A DNA stretch of 64,000 bases from Mycobacterium sp. 852002-40037_SCH5390672 (GTDB lineage Bacteria; Actinomycetota; Actinomycetes; Mycobacteriales; Mycobacteriaceae): assembly GCF_001665875.1 (NCBI RefSeq), contig NZ_LZTA01000038.1, forward strand, positions 1 to 64,000, in the 5' to 3' direction. The notes under the pieces were generated by a model. That model was not told the DNA's origin and searched no databases. It saw only the letters and a list, made by a program, of their open reading frames with translations. The stretch's first letter is position 1; every line of letters begins with the position of its first letter. A program made the position numbers and the translations under genes. Below are positions 9,429 through 20,364 of this stretch, piece after piece.

Positions 9429-9432
<4 letters not shown>
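8107..9432 (+). CDS. hom: Homoserine dehydrogenase (called thrA in M. tuberculosis)
   Basis: 441 residues, GTG start. It reduces aspartate semialdehyde to homoserine, the branch point to threonine and methionine. The N-terminal NAD(P)-binding Rossmann motif is GLGNVGSEV; the catalytic domain has [23 protein letters not shown] and [10 protein letters not shown], and a C-terminal ACT domain begins near [14 protein letters not shown], the site expected for feedback by threonine. There is no fused aspartokinase. The stop overlaps the thrC ATG (ATGA), which argues for coupled translation. Confidence 0.97.
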
Positions 9433-11505
<2,073 letters not shown>

Positions 11506-11530
11506 TCCACAGCGTGGCCGGAGGGTTTGC

Positions 11531-11559
11531 TTGCTTCCGGCAAGGATGGGGGCTATCCT
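11531..11559 (+). promoter_or_regulatory. Candidate sigma-A promoter for rho
   Basis: TTGCTT and TATCCT are separated by 17 nt, close to the mycobacterial housekeeping consensus. Transcription would begin near 11566 and give a leader of about 200 nt before the rho start. This is a sequence match only. Confidence 0.5.
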
Positions 11560-11733
11560 CGGAGCCGTCCAGCAATTGCAGCATCTGCATCTGCATCCAT
11601 ACTGCCTTGCCGCTAGGACAACACCAATTCTTCTTGTGGACGAGGTTCGCCGTTTACTCCGCCGATCCAGGCGATCACCGTTGCAGAGTCGATGATTGGG
11701 CGCACTCGGCAATTTTGCCTGAATGCAACGAAC

Positions 11734-11759
11734 CCCCCGTATGGCCTGATCAGCGGGGG
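11734..11759 (+). promoter_or_regulatory. GC hairpin just upstream of the rho ribosome-binding site
   Basis: CCCCCG pairs with CGGGGG around a 14-nt loop, ending only a few bases before the purine-rich ribosome-binding region (GAAAGGA). It lies at the end of the long rho leader and could affect translation start or Rho self-regulation. Rho leaders are autoregulated in E. coli; whether this one is has to be inferred. Confidence 0.4.
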
Positions 11760-11773
11760 AAGAAAGGAAATCC

Positions 11774-13651
11774 GTGACCGATACGGACCTGTTCACGGCT
11801 GGCGAAAACACTGACGCCAATCAACTGTCGAATGCCGTGACCACAGACACTCCAGACGCGAAACGCAACGTCTCGGGAGGTGCACTGTCCACGATGGTGC
11901 TGCCCGAGTTACGCGCGCTGGCTAATCAAGTTGGCGTCAAAGGGACGTCGGGTATGCGTAAGAATGAACTGATCGCCGCGATCAAGGAAGTCCGGGGGCA
12001 GGCCAACGGCGCTCCCGCCAATGGCACGAAGTCCACTGAGGACAGCGGCAAGTCGGACAACAAAGCCGACGACAAGAACGACAACAGCGCCGAAGCACCG
12101 GCGGCACAGGATGACCAGAACGGTGTGACGACCGAGGCTCCCCGTCGCGAACGGCGCGGTGCTTCCCGCGATGGGGGTTCATCCGGCCGCGGCAACGACG
12201 ACGCCGACCGCGAGGGCTCGGGCAGCCGCGAGGGCTCGGGCAGCCGTGAGGGCGCCGCCAGCGGTGAGGCCGACCGCCGCGAGAAAGCCAAACACGACAA
12301 CCAGAATGACGGCCGCGGCCAAGACGGCGGCAGCGACCAGGATCAAAACTCGGGCGGCCAGCAGGGCCGCGGCGGCTCGAACCAGCAGGACGACGACGGT
12401 GAGGGCCGTCAGGGCCGGCGGGGACGCCGGTTCCGCGACCGTGACCGCCGTCGCCGGGGTGAGCGATCCGGTGAGGGTGGCGACACCGAGCTGCGTGAGG
12501 ACGACGTCGTCCAGCCGGTAGCCGGCATCCTCGACGTCCTCGACAATTACGCGTTCGTGCGCACCTCCGGTTATTTGGCCGGCCCGCACGACGTCTACGT
12601 GTCGATGAACATGGTGCGCAAGAACGGCCTTCGTCGTGGTGACGCCGTGACCGGGGCGGTCCGCGTACCGAAGGAAGGCGAACAGCCCAACCAGCGGCAG
12701 AAGTTCAACCCGTTGGTGCGCCTGGACAGCATCAACGGCGGCTCGGTCGAGGACGCCAAGAAGCGTCCCGATTTTTCCAAGCTGACGCCGTTGTACCCCA
12801 ACCAGCGACTCCGCCTGGAAACCACGAGCGACCGGCTGACCACGCGGGTCATCGACCTGATCATGCCGATCGGCAAGGGCCAACGCGCCCTGATCGTGTC
12901 GCCGCCCAAGGCCGGTAAGACCACGATCCTGCAGGACATCGCGAACGCGATTACCAGGAACAACCCGGAATGTCACCTCATGGTCGTGCTCGTCGATGAG
13001 CGGCCCGAAGAGGTCACCGACATGACCCGCTCGGTCAAAGGGGAGGTCATCGCCTCGACCTTCGACCGGCCGCCGACCGACCACACGGCGGTCGCCGAGC
13101 TTGCCATCGAGCGCGCCAAGCGCCTGGTTGAGCAGGGCAAGGACGTCGTCGTGCTGCTGGACTCGATCACCCGCCTCGGGCGCGCCTACAACAACGCGTC
13201 GCCGGCGTCGGGCCGGATCCTGTCCGGTGGTGTCGACTCCACCGCGCTGTACCCGCCGAAGCGGTTCTTGGGCGCCGCGCGCAACATCGAGGAAGGCGGA
13301 TCGCTGACGATCATCGCCACGGCGATGGTCGAGACGGGGTCCACCGGTGACACGGTCATCTTCGAAGAGTTCAAGGGCACCGGTAACGCCGAGCTCAAGC
13401 TGGATCGCAAGATCTCCGAGCGGCGCGTCTTCCCGGCGGTCGACGTGAACCCGTCGGGTACCCGCAAGGACGAACTGCTGCTGTCGCCGGACGAGTTCGG
13501 CATCGTGCACAAGCTGCGCCGCGTGCTGTCGGGCCTGGATTCGCATCAGGCCATCGACCTGCTGATGTCGCAGCTACGCAAGACGAAGAACAACTACGAG
13601 TTCCTGGTCCAGGTCTCCAAGACGACACCCGGGGCGATGGACAACGACTAG
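11774..13651 (+). CDS. rho: Transcription termination factor Rho, with actinobacterial disordered insertion
   Basis: 625 residues, about 200 longer than E. coli Rho. It is an RNA-dependent hexameric ATPase that ends transcription. The N-terminal SAP-like helices (LPELRALANQVGVKGTSGMRK) are followed by a disordered stretch (about 70-225) of Asp, Gly, Arg, Ser and Gln with short repeats, typical of actinobacteria and thought to help RNA binding. The cold-shock-like primary RNA site follows (GILDVLDNYAFVRTSGYL). The ATPase core has Walker A SPPKAGKTT (about 376-384) and the Q/R loops (LDSITRLGRAYN). GTG start with a good purine-rich ribosome site. The long leader suggests regulation at the RNA level. 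Confidence 0.97.
   Translation: MTDTDLFTAGENTDANQLSNAVTTDTPDAKRNVSGGALSTMVLPELRALANQVGVKGTSGMRKNELIAAIKEVRGQANGAPANGTKSTEDSGKSDNKADDKNDNSAEAPAAQDDQNGVTTEAPRRERRGASRDGGSSGRGNDDADREGSGSREGSGSREGAASGEADRREKAKHDNQNDGRGQDGGSDQDQNSGGQQGRGGSNQQDDDGEGRQGRRGRRFRDRDRRRRGERSGEGGDTELREDDVVQPVAGILDVLDNYAFVRTSGYLAGPHDVYVSMNMVRKNGLRRGDAVTGAVRVPKEGEQPNQRQKFNPLVRLDSINGGSVEDAKKRPDFSKLTPLYPNQRLRLETTSDRLTTRVIDLIMPIGKGQRALIVSPPKAGKTTILQDIANAITRNNPECHLMVVLVDERPEEVTDMTRSVKGEVIASTFDRPPTDHTAVAELAIERAKRLVEQGKDVVVLLDSITRLGRAYNNASPASGRILSGGVDSTALYPPKRFLGAARNIEEGGSLTIIATAMVETGSTGDTVIFEEFKGTGNAELKLDRKISERRVFPAVDVNPSGTRKDELLLSPDEFGIVHKLRRVLSGLDSHQAIDLLMSQLRKTKNNYEFLVQVSKTTPGAMDND
12212..12253 (+). repeat. 18-bp in-frame tandem repeat within rho
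   Basis: Two copies of an 18-bp unit encoding EGSGSR, followed by the first six bases of a third, lie within the disordered N-terminal insertion of Rho. Being in frame, copy-number change would lengthen or shorten the linker without breaking the protein. Confidence 0.6.
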
Positions 13652-13727
13652 CCTTCTCGCCTGACCCGAGCGCGGATCGGGTCATCGGGAATGTACGGGC
13701 GCAACTCGCTGTTTGGGATGATGGTGG

Positions 13728-13756
13728 TTGACCTGGCATAATCGGGGCTCGATTAT
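13728..13756 (+). promoter_or_regulatory. Candidate promoter for rpmE
   Basis: TTGACC and GATTAT with a 17-nt spacer lie in the 189-bp gap between rho and rpmE. The -35 is near consensus and the -10 is weaker. Transcription would start about 80 nt before the rpmE start. Confidence 0.4.
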
Positions 13757-13840
13757 CCGCACACCGCCTGAGGTTCGGAGTTCACGCCCGACCGTCTGAA
13801 TTTGGACGGGGGCGGGCGACAAACGATCGAAGAGGACATC

Positions 13841-14071
13841 ATGAAAGCTGACATTCATCCCGCCTATGCGGAGACCACGGTGCTCTGCGGGTGTGGTAAC
13901 ACCTTCCAGACGCGCAGCACCAAGGACGGCGGACGCATCGTCGTCGAGGTCTGCTCGCAGTGCCACCCCTTCTACACCGGCAAGCAGAAGATCCTCGACA
14001 GCGGCGGCCGCGTGGCCCGCTTCGAGAAGCGGTACGGCAAGCGCAGCGCCGGAACCGCCGCCGACAAATAG
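13841..14071 (+). CDS. rpmE: 50S ribosomal protein bL31, zinc-binding form
   Basis: 76 residues starting MKADIHPAY, the conserved bL31 N-terminus; the frame is open further upstream but that part is not conserved. The four zinc-ligand cysteines are present (C16 and C18 in CGC, C38 and C41 in CSQC), so this is the C+ form used when zinc is sufficient, as opposed to the zinc-free paralogue that mycobacteria switch on under zinc starvation. It bridges the two ribosomal subunits. It is followed 93 bp later by prfA. Confidence 0.96.
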   Translation: MKADIHPAYAETTVLCGCGNTFQTRSTKDGGRIVVEVCSQCHPFYTGKQKILDSGGRVARFEKRYGKRSAGTAADK

Positions 14072-14164
14072 CTCGGTTACCGACGCCCGAACTGTGCACA
14101 GCGTCGCACAGGCCGGGCGTCGGTTTGCGTTTGCGGTAATGACAGGCGAAGCGGGGCAGGAGGT

Positions 14165-15244
14165 ATGGCATTGACCAAGCCGGTACAGACCATTGATGTG
14201 CTGCTCGCCGAACACGCCGACCTCGAGCGCCGGCTGTCAGATCCCGAATTGCACAGCAATCCCGACGAGGCCCGCAAAGCCGGACGCCGGTTCGCTCGGC
14301 TGGCGCCGATCGTGGGCACCTACCGCAAGCTGGCGGCCGCCCGCGGCGACCTCGAAACGGCGCGAGAGCTGGCTGCCGACGACGACTCGTTCGCCGCCGA
14401 GGTGACCGATCTGGAAACCCAGGTGGCCGAGTTGGACAACCAACTCACCGACATGCTGGCCCCGCGCGACCCGCACGATGCCGACGACATCGTGCTCGAA
14501 GTCAAATCGGGTGAAGGCGGCGAGGAATCGGCCTTGTTCGCCGCGGATCTGGCCCGAATGTACATCCGCTACGCCGAGCGGCACGGCTGGACCGTCACCG
14601 TGCTGGACGAGACGACTTCGGACCTCGGCGGTTACAAGGACGCGACGCTGGCGATCGCCAGTAAGGGCGATACGGTCGACGGGGTCTGGTCGCGGATGAA
14701 ATTCGAGGGCGGAGTGCACCGGGTGCAACGTGTGCCGGTGACGGAATCCCAAGGCCGCGTTCATACTTCGGCGGCCGGCGTGCTGGTGTATCCGGAACCC
14801 GAAGAAGTCGGTGAGGTGCAGATCGACGAGTCGGACCTGCGCATCGATGTGTACCGCTCTTCGGGCAAGGGCGGCCAAGGTGTCAACACCACCGACTCCG
14901 CGGTGCGTATCACGCACCTGCCCACCGGCATCGTGGTCACCTGCCAGAACGAGCGCTCACAGCTACAGAACAAAGCCCGCGCCCTGCAGGTCCTGGCCGC
15001 CCGGTTGCAGGCCTTGGCCGAGGAGCAGGCGCTGGCAGATGCCTCAGCGGACCGGGCCAGCCAGATCCGTACGGTGGACCGCAGCGAACGCATCCGCACC
15101 TATAACTTCCCGGAAAACCGGATCGCGGACCACCGCATCAATTTCAAGTCGCACAACCTCGACCAGGTCCTCGACGGCGACCTGGACGCCTTGTTCGACG
15201 CGCTGGCCGCCGCTGACAAGCAGACCCGGTTACAACAGGCATGA
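14165..15244 (+). CDS. prfA: Peptide chain release factor 1
   Basis: 359 residues. It reads UAA and UAG stop codons and triggers peptide release. The stop-codon recognition motif is PVT in RVPVTESQG (PxT class), and the catalytic GGQ lies at about residues 236-238 within [10 protein letters not shown]; its glutamine is the substrate for the methyltransferase encoded next door. The N-terminal coiled helices and domain order are normal. The stop overlaps the prmC ATG by four bases, coupling the factor to its modifying enzyme. Confidence 0.97.
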   Translation: MALTKPVQTIDVLLAEHADLERRLSDPELHSNPDEARKAGRRFARLAPIVGTYRKLAAARGDLETARELAADDDSFAAEVTDLETQVAELDNQLTDMLAPRDPHDADDIVLEVKSGEGGEESALFAADLARMYIRYAERHGWTVTVLDETTSDLGGYKDATLAIASKGDTVDGVWSRMKFEGGVHRVQRVPVTESQGRVHTSAAGVLVYPEPEEVGEVQIDESDLRIDVYRSSGKGGQGVNTTDSAVRITHLPTGIVVTCQNERSQLQNKARALQVLAARLQALAEEQALADASADRASQIRTVDRSERIRTYNFPENRIADHRINFKSHNLDQVLDGDLDALFDALAAADKQTRLQQA

Positions 15245-16119
15245 ACGTCCTGCGGCGCGCGATCGACGATGCTGCGGCCACCCTTGCCGAAGCGGGAATC
15301 GATTCTGCGCGTTGGGATGCCGAACAGCTGGCCGCGCACCTCACGGGGACTGACCGCGGGCGCCTGGCCCTGCTCGAGTCGCCCGGCGAGGACTTTCTCG
15401 GGCGTTATCGCGACGTCGTGGCCGCCCGCTCGCAACGGGTACCCCTGCAGCATCTCCTCGGGACCGCGGCGTTCGGGCCCGTGCTGCTGCACGTCGGGCC
15501 CGGGGTTTTCATACCCCGTCCCGAGACCGAGGCCATGCTGGAATGGGCTATCGCGCAGCAACTTGCGCCGCGGCCCGTCATCGTCGACTTGTGCACCGGT
15601 TCGGGCGCCTTGGCGGTGGCGCTGGCCCACCACCGGCCCGCGGCGCGGATAGTCGCCATAGACAACTCCGATGCCGCGCTCGAGTACGCGCGCCGCAACG
15701 CGCAGGGCACTGCGATCGAGCTGCTGCGAGCCGACGTCACGGAGCTGGATTCCGGGCGGGGCTTGCTCGCCGAGCTGGACGGTCGGGTCGACCTGGTGGT
15801 GGCCAACCCACCCTATGTTCCCGATGATGCCGTGCTGGACCCCGAAGTCGCGCAACATGACCCACACCAGGCCGTCTTCGGCGGACCAGACGGATTGGCG
15901 GTGATCGCCCCTCTCGTCCGCCTCGCCGGTCGCTTGCTGCGCCCGCGCGGACTGATCGGCGTCGAGCACGATGACACCACCTCGGCGGAGACGGTCGAAT
16001 TGTTCCATCGCACAGGAGCATTCGAAGACATTCAGGCCCGGCGAGACCTGACCGGCCGGCCTCGATTCGTGACAGCCCGCAGGAGGGCAGCAACCGGGGA
16101 GAACGGTGCACGTGACTGA
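15241..16119 (+). CDS. prmC: Release factor glutamine methyltransferase
   Basis: 292 residues. It methylates the GGQ glutamine of RF1 and RF2 using SAM. The N-terminal helical bundle contacts the factor; the Rossmann methyltransferase domain has the SAM loop [14 protein letters not shown] and the NPPYVPDD motif that holds the glutamine amide. It starts inside the prfA stop (ATGA) and overlaps the next gene by a few bases, an arrangement shared with M. tuberculosis. Confidence 0.96.
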   Translation: MNVLRRAIDDAAATLAEAGIDSARWDAEQLAAHLTGTDRGRLALLESPGEDFLGRYRDVVAARSQRVPLQHLLGTAAFGPVLLHVGPGVFIPRPETEAMLEWAIAQQLAPRPVIVDLCTGSGALAVALAHHRPAARIVAIDNSDAALEYARRNAQGTAIELLRADVTELDSGRGLLAELDGRVDLVVANPPYVPDDAVLDPEVAQHDPHQAVFGGPDGLAVIAPLVRLAGRLLRPRGLIGVEHDDTTSAETVELFHRTGAFEDIQARRDLTGRPRFVTARRRAATGENGARD

Positions 16120-16771
16120 CGTCTTCGATTGTGCCAATCCCGATCAGCGCTCACTGGGAATAGCGGCCGCTGCAGCGGCGCTCAAGGGTGGCCGCCTGGT
16201 GGTCATGCCGACCGACACGGTGTACGGCATCGGCGCCGATGCGTTCAACAGCGCTGCGGTATCTGCCTTGTTGTCGGCAAAGGGCCGGGGGCGTGACATG
16301 CCGGTGGGCGTGCTGGTCGGCTCCTGGCACACCATCGAGGGACTCGTCTACACGATGCCGGACGGGGCCCGCGAGCTGATCCGCGCCTTCTGGCCGGGTG
16401 CGTTGAGCCTCGTGGTGACCCAGGCGCCGTCGTTGCAGTGGGATCTCGGCGATGCCCGCGGCACCGTGATGTTGCGCATGCCGCTGCATCCCGTTGCGAT
16501 CGAACTGTTGCGCGAAGTCGGGCCCCTGGCGGTATCCAGCGCCAACATCTCTGGCCGCCCGGCCGCCGTGGACGCCAACGAAGCGCGCAGCCAGCTGGGC
16601 GATCTGGTCGACGTCTATCTGGAAGCGGGCCCGTCCGATCAGGGGGCCGCCTCCACGATCGTCGACCTGACCGGTGCCACGCCGCGGATTCTGCGCCCGG
16701 GCCCGGTGAGCGCGGAGCGGATCGCGGAAGTGCTCACCGTCGATCCGGAAAGCTTGACCGCCCAGGCCTGA
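16112..16771 (+). CDS. YrdC/Sua5-family threonylcarbamoyl-AMP synthase (Rv1301-like)
   Basis: 219 residues from the second of two close GTG codons, chosen for better spacing from the GGGGAG ribosome site and agreement with the M. tuberculosis N-terminus (xTDVFDC). It makes threonylcarbamoyl-AMP from threonine, bicarbonate and ATP for the t6A37 modification of ANN-decoding tRNAs. YrdC motifs are visible: MPTDTVYGIGADAF, SAKGRGRDMPVGVL, and VSSANISGRPA. The C-terminal Sua5-specific extension is missing or very short. It overlaps prmC and precedes wecA by 47 bp. Confidence 0.93.
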   Translation: MTDVFDCANPDQRSLGIAAAAAALKGGRLVVMPTDTVYGIGADAFNSAAVSALLSAKGRGRDMPVGVLVGSWHTIEGLVYTMPDGARELIRAFWPGALSLVVTQAPSLQWDLGDARGTVMLRMPLHPVAIELLREVGPLAVSSANISGRPAAVDANEARSQLGDLVDVYLEAGPSDQGAASTIVDLTGATPRILRPGPVSAERIAEVLTVDPESLTAQA

Positions 16772-16818
16772 CTGGAGCGGTTGTCGAGGTGCCAGGTTTG
16801 TCCAGTACGGTCTCGGTG

Positions 16819-18009
16819 ATGTCCAGCGACGTAACCAACCTTGCCGGTGGTTTGCTCGCCCTGGCTGACCGCGGCGCCGGTGTTCCGCTTCGTGAGCTGG
16901 CGCTGGTGGGGTTGACCGCAGCGATCATCACGTACTTCGCCACCGGACCGGTGCGGGTGCTGGCCACCCGGCTGGGCGCGGTCGCCTATCCGCGGGAGCG
17001 CGACGTCCACGTGACGCCGACTCCTCGGATGGGTGGGCTGGCAATGTTTTTCGGGGTCATCACGGCCGTCTTTCTGGCGTCTCAGCTTCCGGCGCTCACC
17101 CGTGGGTTCGTCTACTCCACAGGTATGCCGGCAGTCCTGGTGGCCGGCGCGGTCATCATGGGTATCGGCCTTATCGACGACCGGTGGGGCCTCGACGCGT
17201 TGACCAAGTTCGCCGGTCAAATCACTGCGGCCAGCGTCATGGTCACCATGGGTGTGGCGTGGAGCGTCCTGTACATCCCTATCGGCGGCGTGGGCACCAT
17301 CGTGCTCGACCAGGCTTCGTCAATCCTGCTGACCCTGGCGCTCACTGTGTCGGTCGTCAACGCGATGAACTTCGTCGACGGGCTCGACGGCCTGGCCGCC
17401 GGGCTGGGACTGATCACCGCGTTGGCCATCTGCATGTTCTCGGTCGGCCTGCTGCGCGACCACGGCGGTGACGTCTTGTTCTACCCGCCGGCCGTGATTT
17501 CGGTCGTGCTCGCCGGGGCCTGTCTGGGCTTCCTGCCGCACAACTTCCACCGCGCCAAGATCTTCATGGGCGACTCCGGTTCGATGCTGATCGGGCTGAT
17601 GCTGTCGGCCGCTTCGACGACGGCCGCTGGCCCGGTCTCGCAGAACGCCTACGGCGCACGCGACGTGTTCGTCCTGCTGTCACCGTTCCTACTGGTGGCG
17701 GCGGTCATCTTCGTACCGATGCTCGATTTGCTGTTGGCGATCGTGCGCCGGACCCGCGCGGGCCGCAGCGCGTTCAGCCCCGACAAGATGCATTTGCATC
17801 ACCGGTTGCTGCAGATCGGTCACTCCCACCGCCGGGTGGTGTTGCTGATCTATCTGTGGGTAGGGATTGTCGCGTTCGGCGCCGCCAGCACAATCTTTTT
17901 CCGTCCCCGCGACACCGCGGCGGTAATGCTGGGCGCCATCGTGGTGGCCGGCATCGCGACGGCGATCCCCCTCCTGCGCCGGCGCGACGACTACTACGAC
18001 GAAGGGTAG
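16819..18009 (+). CDS. wecA: Decaprenyl-phosphate GlcNAc-1-phosphate transferase (Rfe/WecA)
   Basis: 396 residues. It transfers GlcNAc-1-phosphate to decaprenyl phosphate, the first step of the linker joining arabinogalactan to peptidoglycan. About eleven membrane helices are visible. Catalytic signatures of the polyprenyl-phosphate transferase family are present: the paired acids in LIDDRWG, NFVDGLDGLAAG, the FMGDSGSM loop and the HLHHRLLQIGHSHR region that binds the sugar nucleotide. The ATG chosen gives a short N-terminal tail before the first helix; the frame is open upstream through the previous gene. It ends about 216 bp before atpI. Confidence 0.95.
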   Translation: MSSDVTNLAGGLLALADRGAGVPLRELALVGLTAAIITYFATGPVRVLATRLGAVAYPRERDVHVTPTPRMGGLAMFFGVITAVFLASQLPALTRGFVYSTGMPAVLVAGAVIMGIGLIDDRWGLDALTKFAGQITAASVMVTMGVAWSVLYIPIGGVGTIVLDQASSILLTLALTVSVVNAMNFVDGLDGLAAGLGLITALAICMFSVGLLRDHGGDVLFYPPAVISVVLAGACLGFLPHNFHRAKIFMGDSGSMLIGLMLSAASTTAAGPVSQNAYGARDVFVLLSPFLLVAAVIFVPMLDLLLAIVRRTRAGRSAFSPDKMHLHHRLLQIGHSHRRVVLLIYLWVGIVAFGAASTIFFRPRDTAAVMLGAIVVAGIATAIPLLRRRDDYYDEG

Positions 18010-18035
18010 TAGTGGGGCTCGGCATGTGGTACGGT

Positions 18036-18113
18036 GCTGGTAGAACCCCAAAAAGCCGTGCAGGCTACCGGCCCATCGGAGGCTAATCCGACCGGGCTGG
18101 TTCAAGACCGGCC
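18036..18113 (+). promoter_or_regulatory. Structured leader candidate upstream of the ATP synthase operon (three competing stems)
   Basis: Three stems can be drawn. Stem A pairs 18036-18043 with 18065-18072 (GCTGGTAG with CTACCGGC, one G-U). Stem B pairs 18068-18074 with 18094-18100 and contains an inner TCGGA/TCCGA stem at 18076-18080 and 18087-18091. Stem C pairs 18095-18101 with 18107-18113 (one G-U). B shares bases with both A and C, so A plus C excludes B. This is the geometry of a switch or attenuator. If transcription starts downstream of it, the element would instead belong to the 3' end of the wecA transcript. Not matched to any known class by me. Confidence 0.4.
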
Positions 18114-18127
18114 TCGGGAGATACCCC

Positions 18128-18157
18128 TTGGGTGATTCAACTGTGACGTGCGATACG
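18128..18157 (+). promoter_or_regulatory. Weak promoter candidate upstream of atpI
   Basis: TTGGGT and GATACG are separated by 18 nt, about 70 nt before the atpI GTG. It competes with a possible start further upstream near a TACGGT at 18030-18035. Which is used decides whether the structured element upstream is transcribed as operon leader. Confidence 0.35.
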
Positions 18158-18225
18158 CTCGGCGGACCACCGATCAATCGGTCGGGGGGGTTCCCGTTCC
18201 ATCAATCTGGGATTGAGGTGCTGCA

Positions 18226-18720
18226 GTGACGACACCAGCGCAGGACGCGCCGTTGGTGTTTCCCTCTGTTGCTTTCCGCCCGGTTCGGCTCTTCGCGATC
18301 AGCATTGCCATCACCGCGGCGGCGATGCTCGCCGGCGGACTGTCCGGTCACCTGATGGTCGGAGTCTTCTTCGGCATCGGACTTCTCCTGGGTTTGCTCA
18401 ATGCGGTGCTCGTGCGTCGCTCAGTTGAGTCGATTACCGCCAAGGACCACCCGCTGAAAAGGTCGATGGCGGTCAATTCGGCGTCACGGCTGGCCATCAT
18501 CACCGTCTTCGGGCTGATCATCGCCTACGTCTTTCGGCCCGCCGGGCTGGGCGTCATGTTCGGATTGGCGCTTTTCCAGGTCCTATTGGTGGCGTCGACC
18601 GCGCTTCCGGTGTGGAAGAAGTTGCGCGCCGGCGATTGGGCGGAGTCCTCGGACAATGCCGAAGGCGGCGTGATCGCAGGATCGGAAGGACCGGAAGGAA
18701 GGAACACCACCGATGCCTGA
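18226..18720 (+). CDS. atpI: AtpI-like ATP synthase accessory membrane protein (Rv1303-like)
   Basis: 164 residues with a GTG start. Four hydrophobic helices span roughly residues 20-130, and the hydrophilic C-terminal tail ([15 protein letters not shown]) is not conserved. By position (first gene of the operon) and topology it corresponds to the AtpI/UncI group, thought to assist c-ring assembly or divalent cation uptake. Sequence identity within this family is low, so the assignment rests mainly on context. It overlaps the atpB start by eight bases. Confidence 0.8.
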   Translation: MTTPAQDAPLVFPSVAFRPVRLFAISIAITAAAMLAGGLSGHLMVGVFFGIGLLLGLLNAVLVRRSVESITAKDHPLKRSMAVNSASRLAIITVFGLIIAYVFRPAGLGVMFGLALFQVLLVASTALPVWKKLRAGDWAESSDNAEGGVIAGSEGPEGRNTTDA

Positions 18721-19468
18721 GACGACGTTCCTGGCCGCGGCGATCGAGGTTGGCGAGCACACCAAAGCCAAGTGGCTCGGCCTGACCGTCAACACCGACA
18801 CGATCCTGTCGACCGCGATCGCGGCGGTGATCGTGATCGGGCTGGCCTTCTTCCTGCGTGCGAAGATCACTTCCAAGGGCGTGCCCAGTGGCGTTCAGCT
18901 GTTCTGGGAGGCGATCACCGAACAGATGCGCGCACAGATCGAGAGCGCTATCGGCATGCGGATCGCCCCGTTCGTGCTGCCGTTGGCCGTCACGATCTTC
19001 GTGTTCATTCTGATCTCCAACTGGCTGTCGGTGCTTCCGCTGCAGTACACCGACAAGTCGGGACATGCCACCGAGGCGCTGAAGTCGGCGGCGGCGGACA
19101 TCAATTACGTTCTGGCGCTGGCCCTTTTCGTCTTCGTCTGTTATCACGTAGCTGGCATCTGGCGCCGCGGCATAATCGGGCATCCGCTCGCGGTGGTCAA
19201 GGGTCACGTGGCGTTCTTGGCGCCGATCAACCTGGTCGAAGAGCTCGCGAAGCCGATCTCGTTGTCTCTCCGACTTTTCGGCAATATCTTCGCCGGCGGC
19301 ATCCTGGTCGCGCTGATCGCGCTGTTCCCGCCGTACATCATGTGGGCACCCAACGCGATCTGGAAGGCCTTCGACCTGTTCGTCGGCGCGATCCAGGCCT
19401 TCATCTTCTCGATCCTGACCATCTTGTACTTCAGTCAGGCCATGGAGATCGAGGATCACCATGATTGA
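18713..19468 (+). CDS. atpB: ATP synthase subunit a (Fo)
   Basis: 251 residues with five to six membrane helices. Subunit a provides the proton half-channels; the essential arginine is R187 in [14 protein letters not shown]. The C-terminal helix [19 protein letters not shown] is typical. It overlaps atpI and is followed after 86 nt by atpE. Confidence 0.97.
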   Translation: MPETTFLAAAIEVGEHTKAKWLGLTVNTDTILSTAIAAVIVIGLAFFLRAKITSKGVPSGVQLFWEAITEQMRAQIESAIGMRIAPFVLPLAVTIFVFILISNWLSVLPLQYTDKSGHATEALKSAAADINYVLALALFVFVCYHVAGIWRRGIIGHPLAVVKGHVAFLAPINLVEELAKPISLSLRLFGNIFAGGILVALIALFPPYIMWAPNAIWKAFDLFVGAIQAFIFSILTILYFSQAMEIEDHHD

Positions 19469-19479
19469 GACCGCCATGA

Positions 19480-19809
<330 letters not shown>

Positions 19810-19818
19810 TTCGCTGCA

Positions 19819-20358
19819 ATGCGCGACGCGAACTTGAGCATTCTGGCATCCAGCCAGGCGGTGGCCGAGGGAGGCAACAACTTCCTCGTCCCCAACGGCA
19901 CCTTCTTCTTCGTGCTGGCCATCTTCCTGATCGTGCTGGCCGTCATCGGCACATTCGTTGTGCCGCCGGTCATGAAAGTGTTGCGCGAGCGCGACGCCAT
20001 GGTCGCCAAGACGGCCGCCGACAACAAGAAGGCGGCGGAGCAATTCGAAGCGGCCAAAGCCGACTACGAAGAAGCCCTTACCGAAGCGCGGGTTCAGGCG
20101 TCGTCTTTACGCGACAACGCCCGCGCCGAAGGCCGTAAGGTGGTGGAAGACGCGCGCGCCCGGGCCGAACAACAGGTGATGTCGACGTTGCAAATGGCAT
20201 CCGAGCAATTGAAGCGGGAGAGGGACGCCGTGGAACTGGATCTGCGTGCCAACGTGGCTTCGATGTCGGCGACACTCGCCAGCCGGATCCTCGGCGTCGA
20301 GGTCGCACCGGCCACCGCCACCGCGAGCGCATCCGCAGCAGGAAAGTCCGGACGGTAA
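19819..20358 (+). CDS. atpF: ATP synthase subunit b
   Basis: 179 residues. One N-terminal membrane helix ([20 protein letters not shown]) is followed by a long charged amphipathic helix (about 55-165) that forms the peripheral stalk with the b-like part of the fused AtpH. It is typical of mycobacteria, which carry one normal b and one b-delta fusion. It starts 9 nt after atpE stops. Confidence 0.96.
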   Translation: MRDANLSILASSQAVAEGGNNFLVPNGTFFFVLAIFLIVLAVIGTFVVPPVMKVLRERDAMVAKTAADNKKAAEQFEAAKADYEEALTEARVQASSLRDNARAEGRKVVEDARARAEQQVMSTLQMASEQLKRERDAVELDLRANVASMSATLASRILGVEVAPATATASASAAGKSGR

Positions 20359-20364
20359 TTACGT

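Noticed and set aside
12179..13546. 455-residue reverse open frame opposite rho
   Set aside because: It mirrors the GC-skewed third positions of rho; no motif and no ribosome site.
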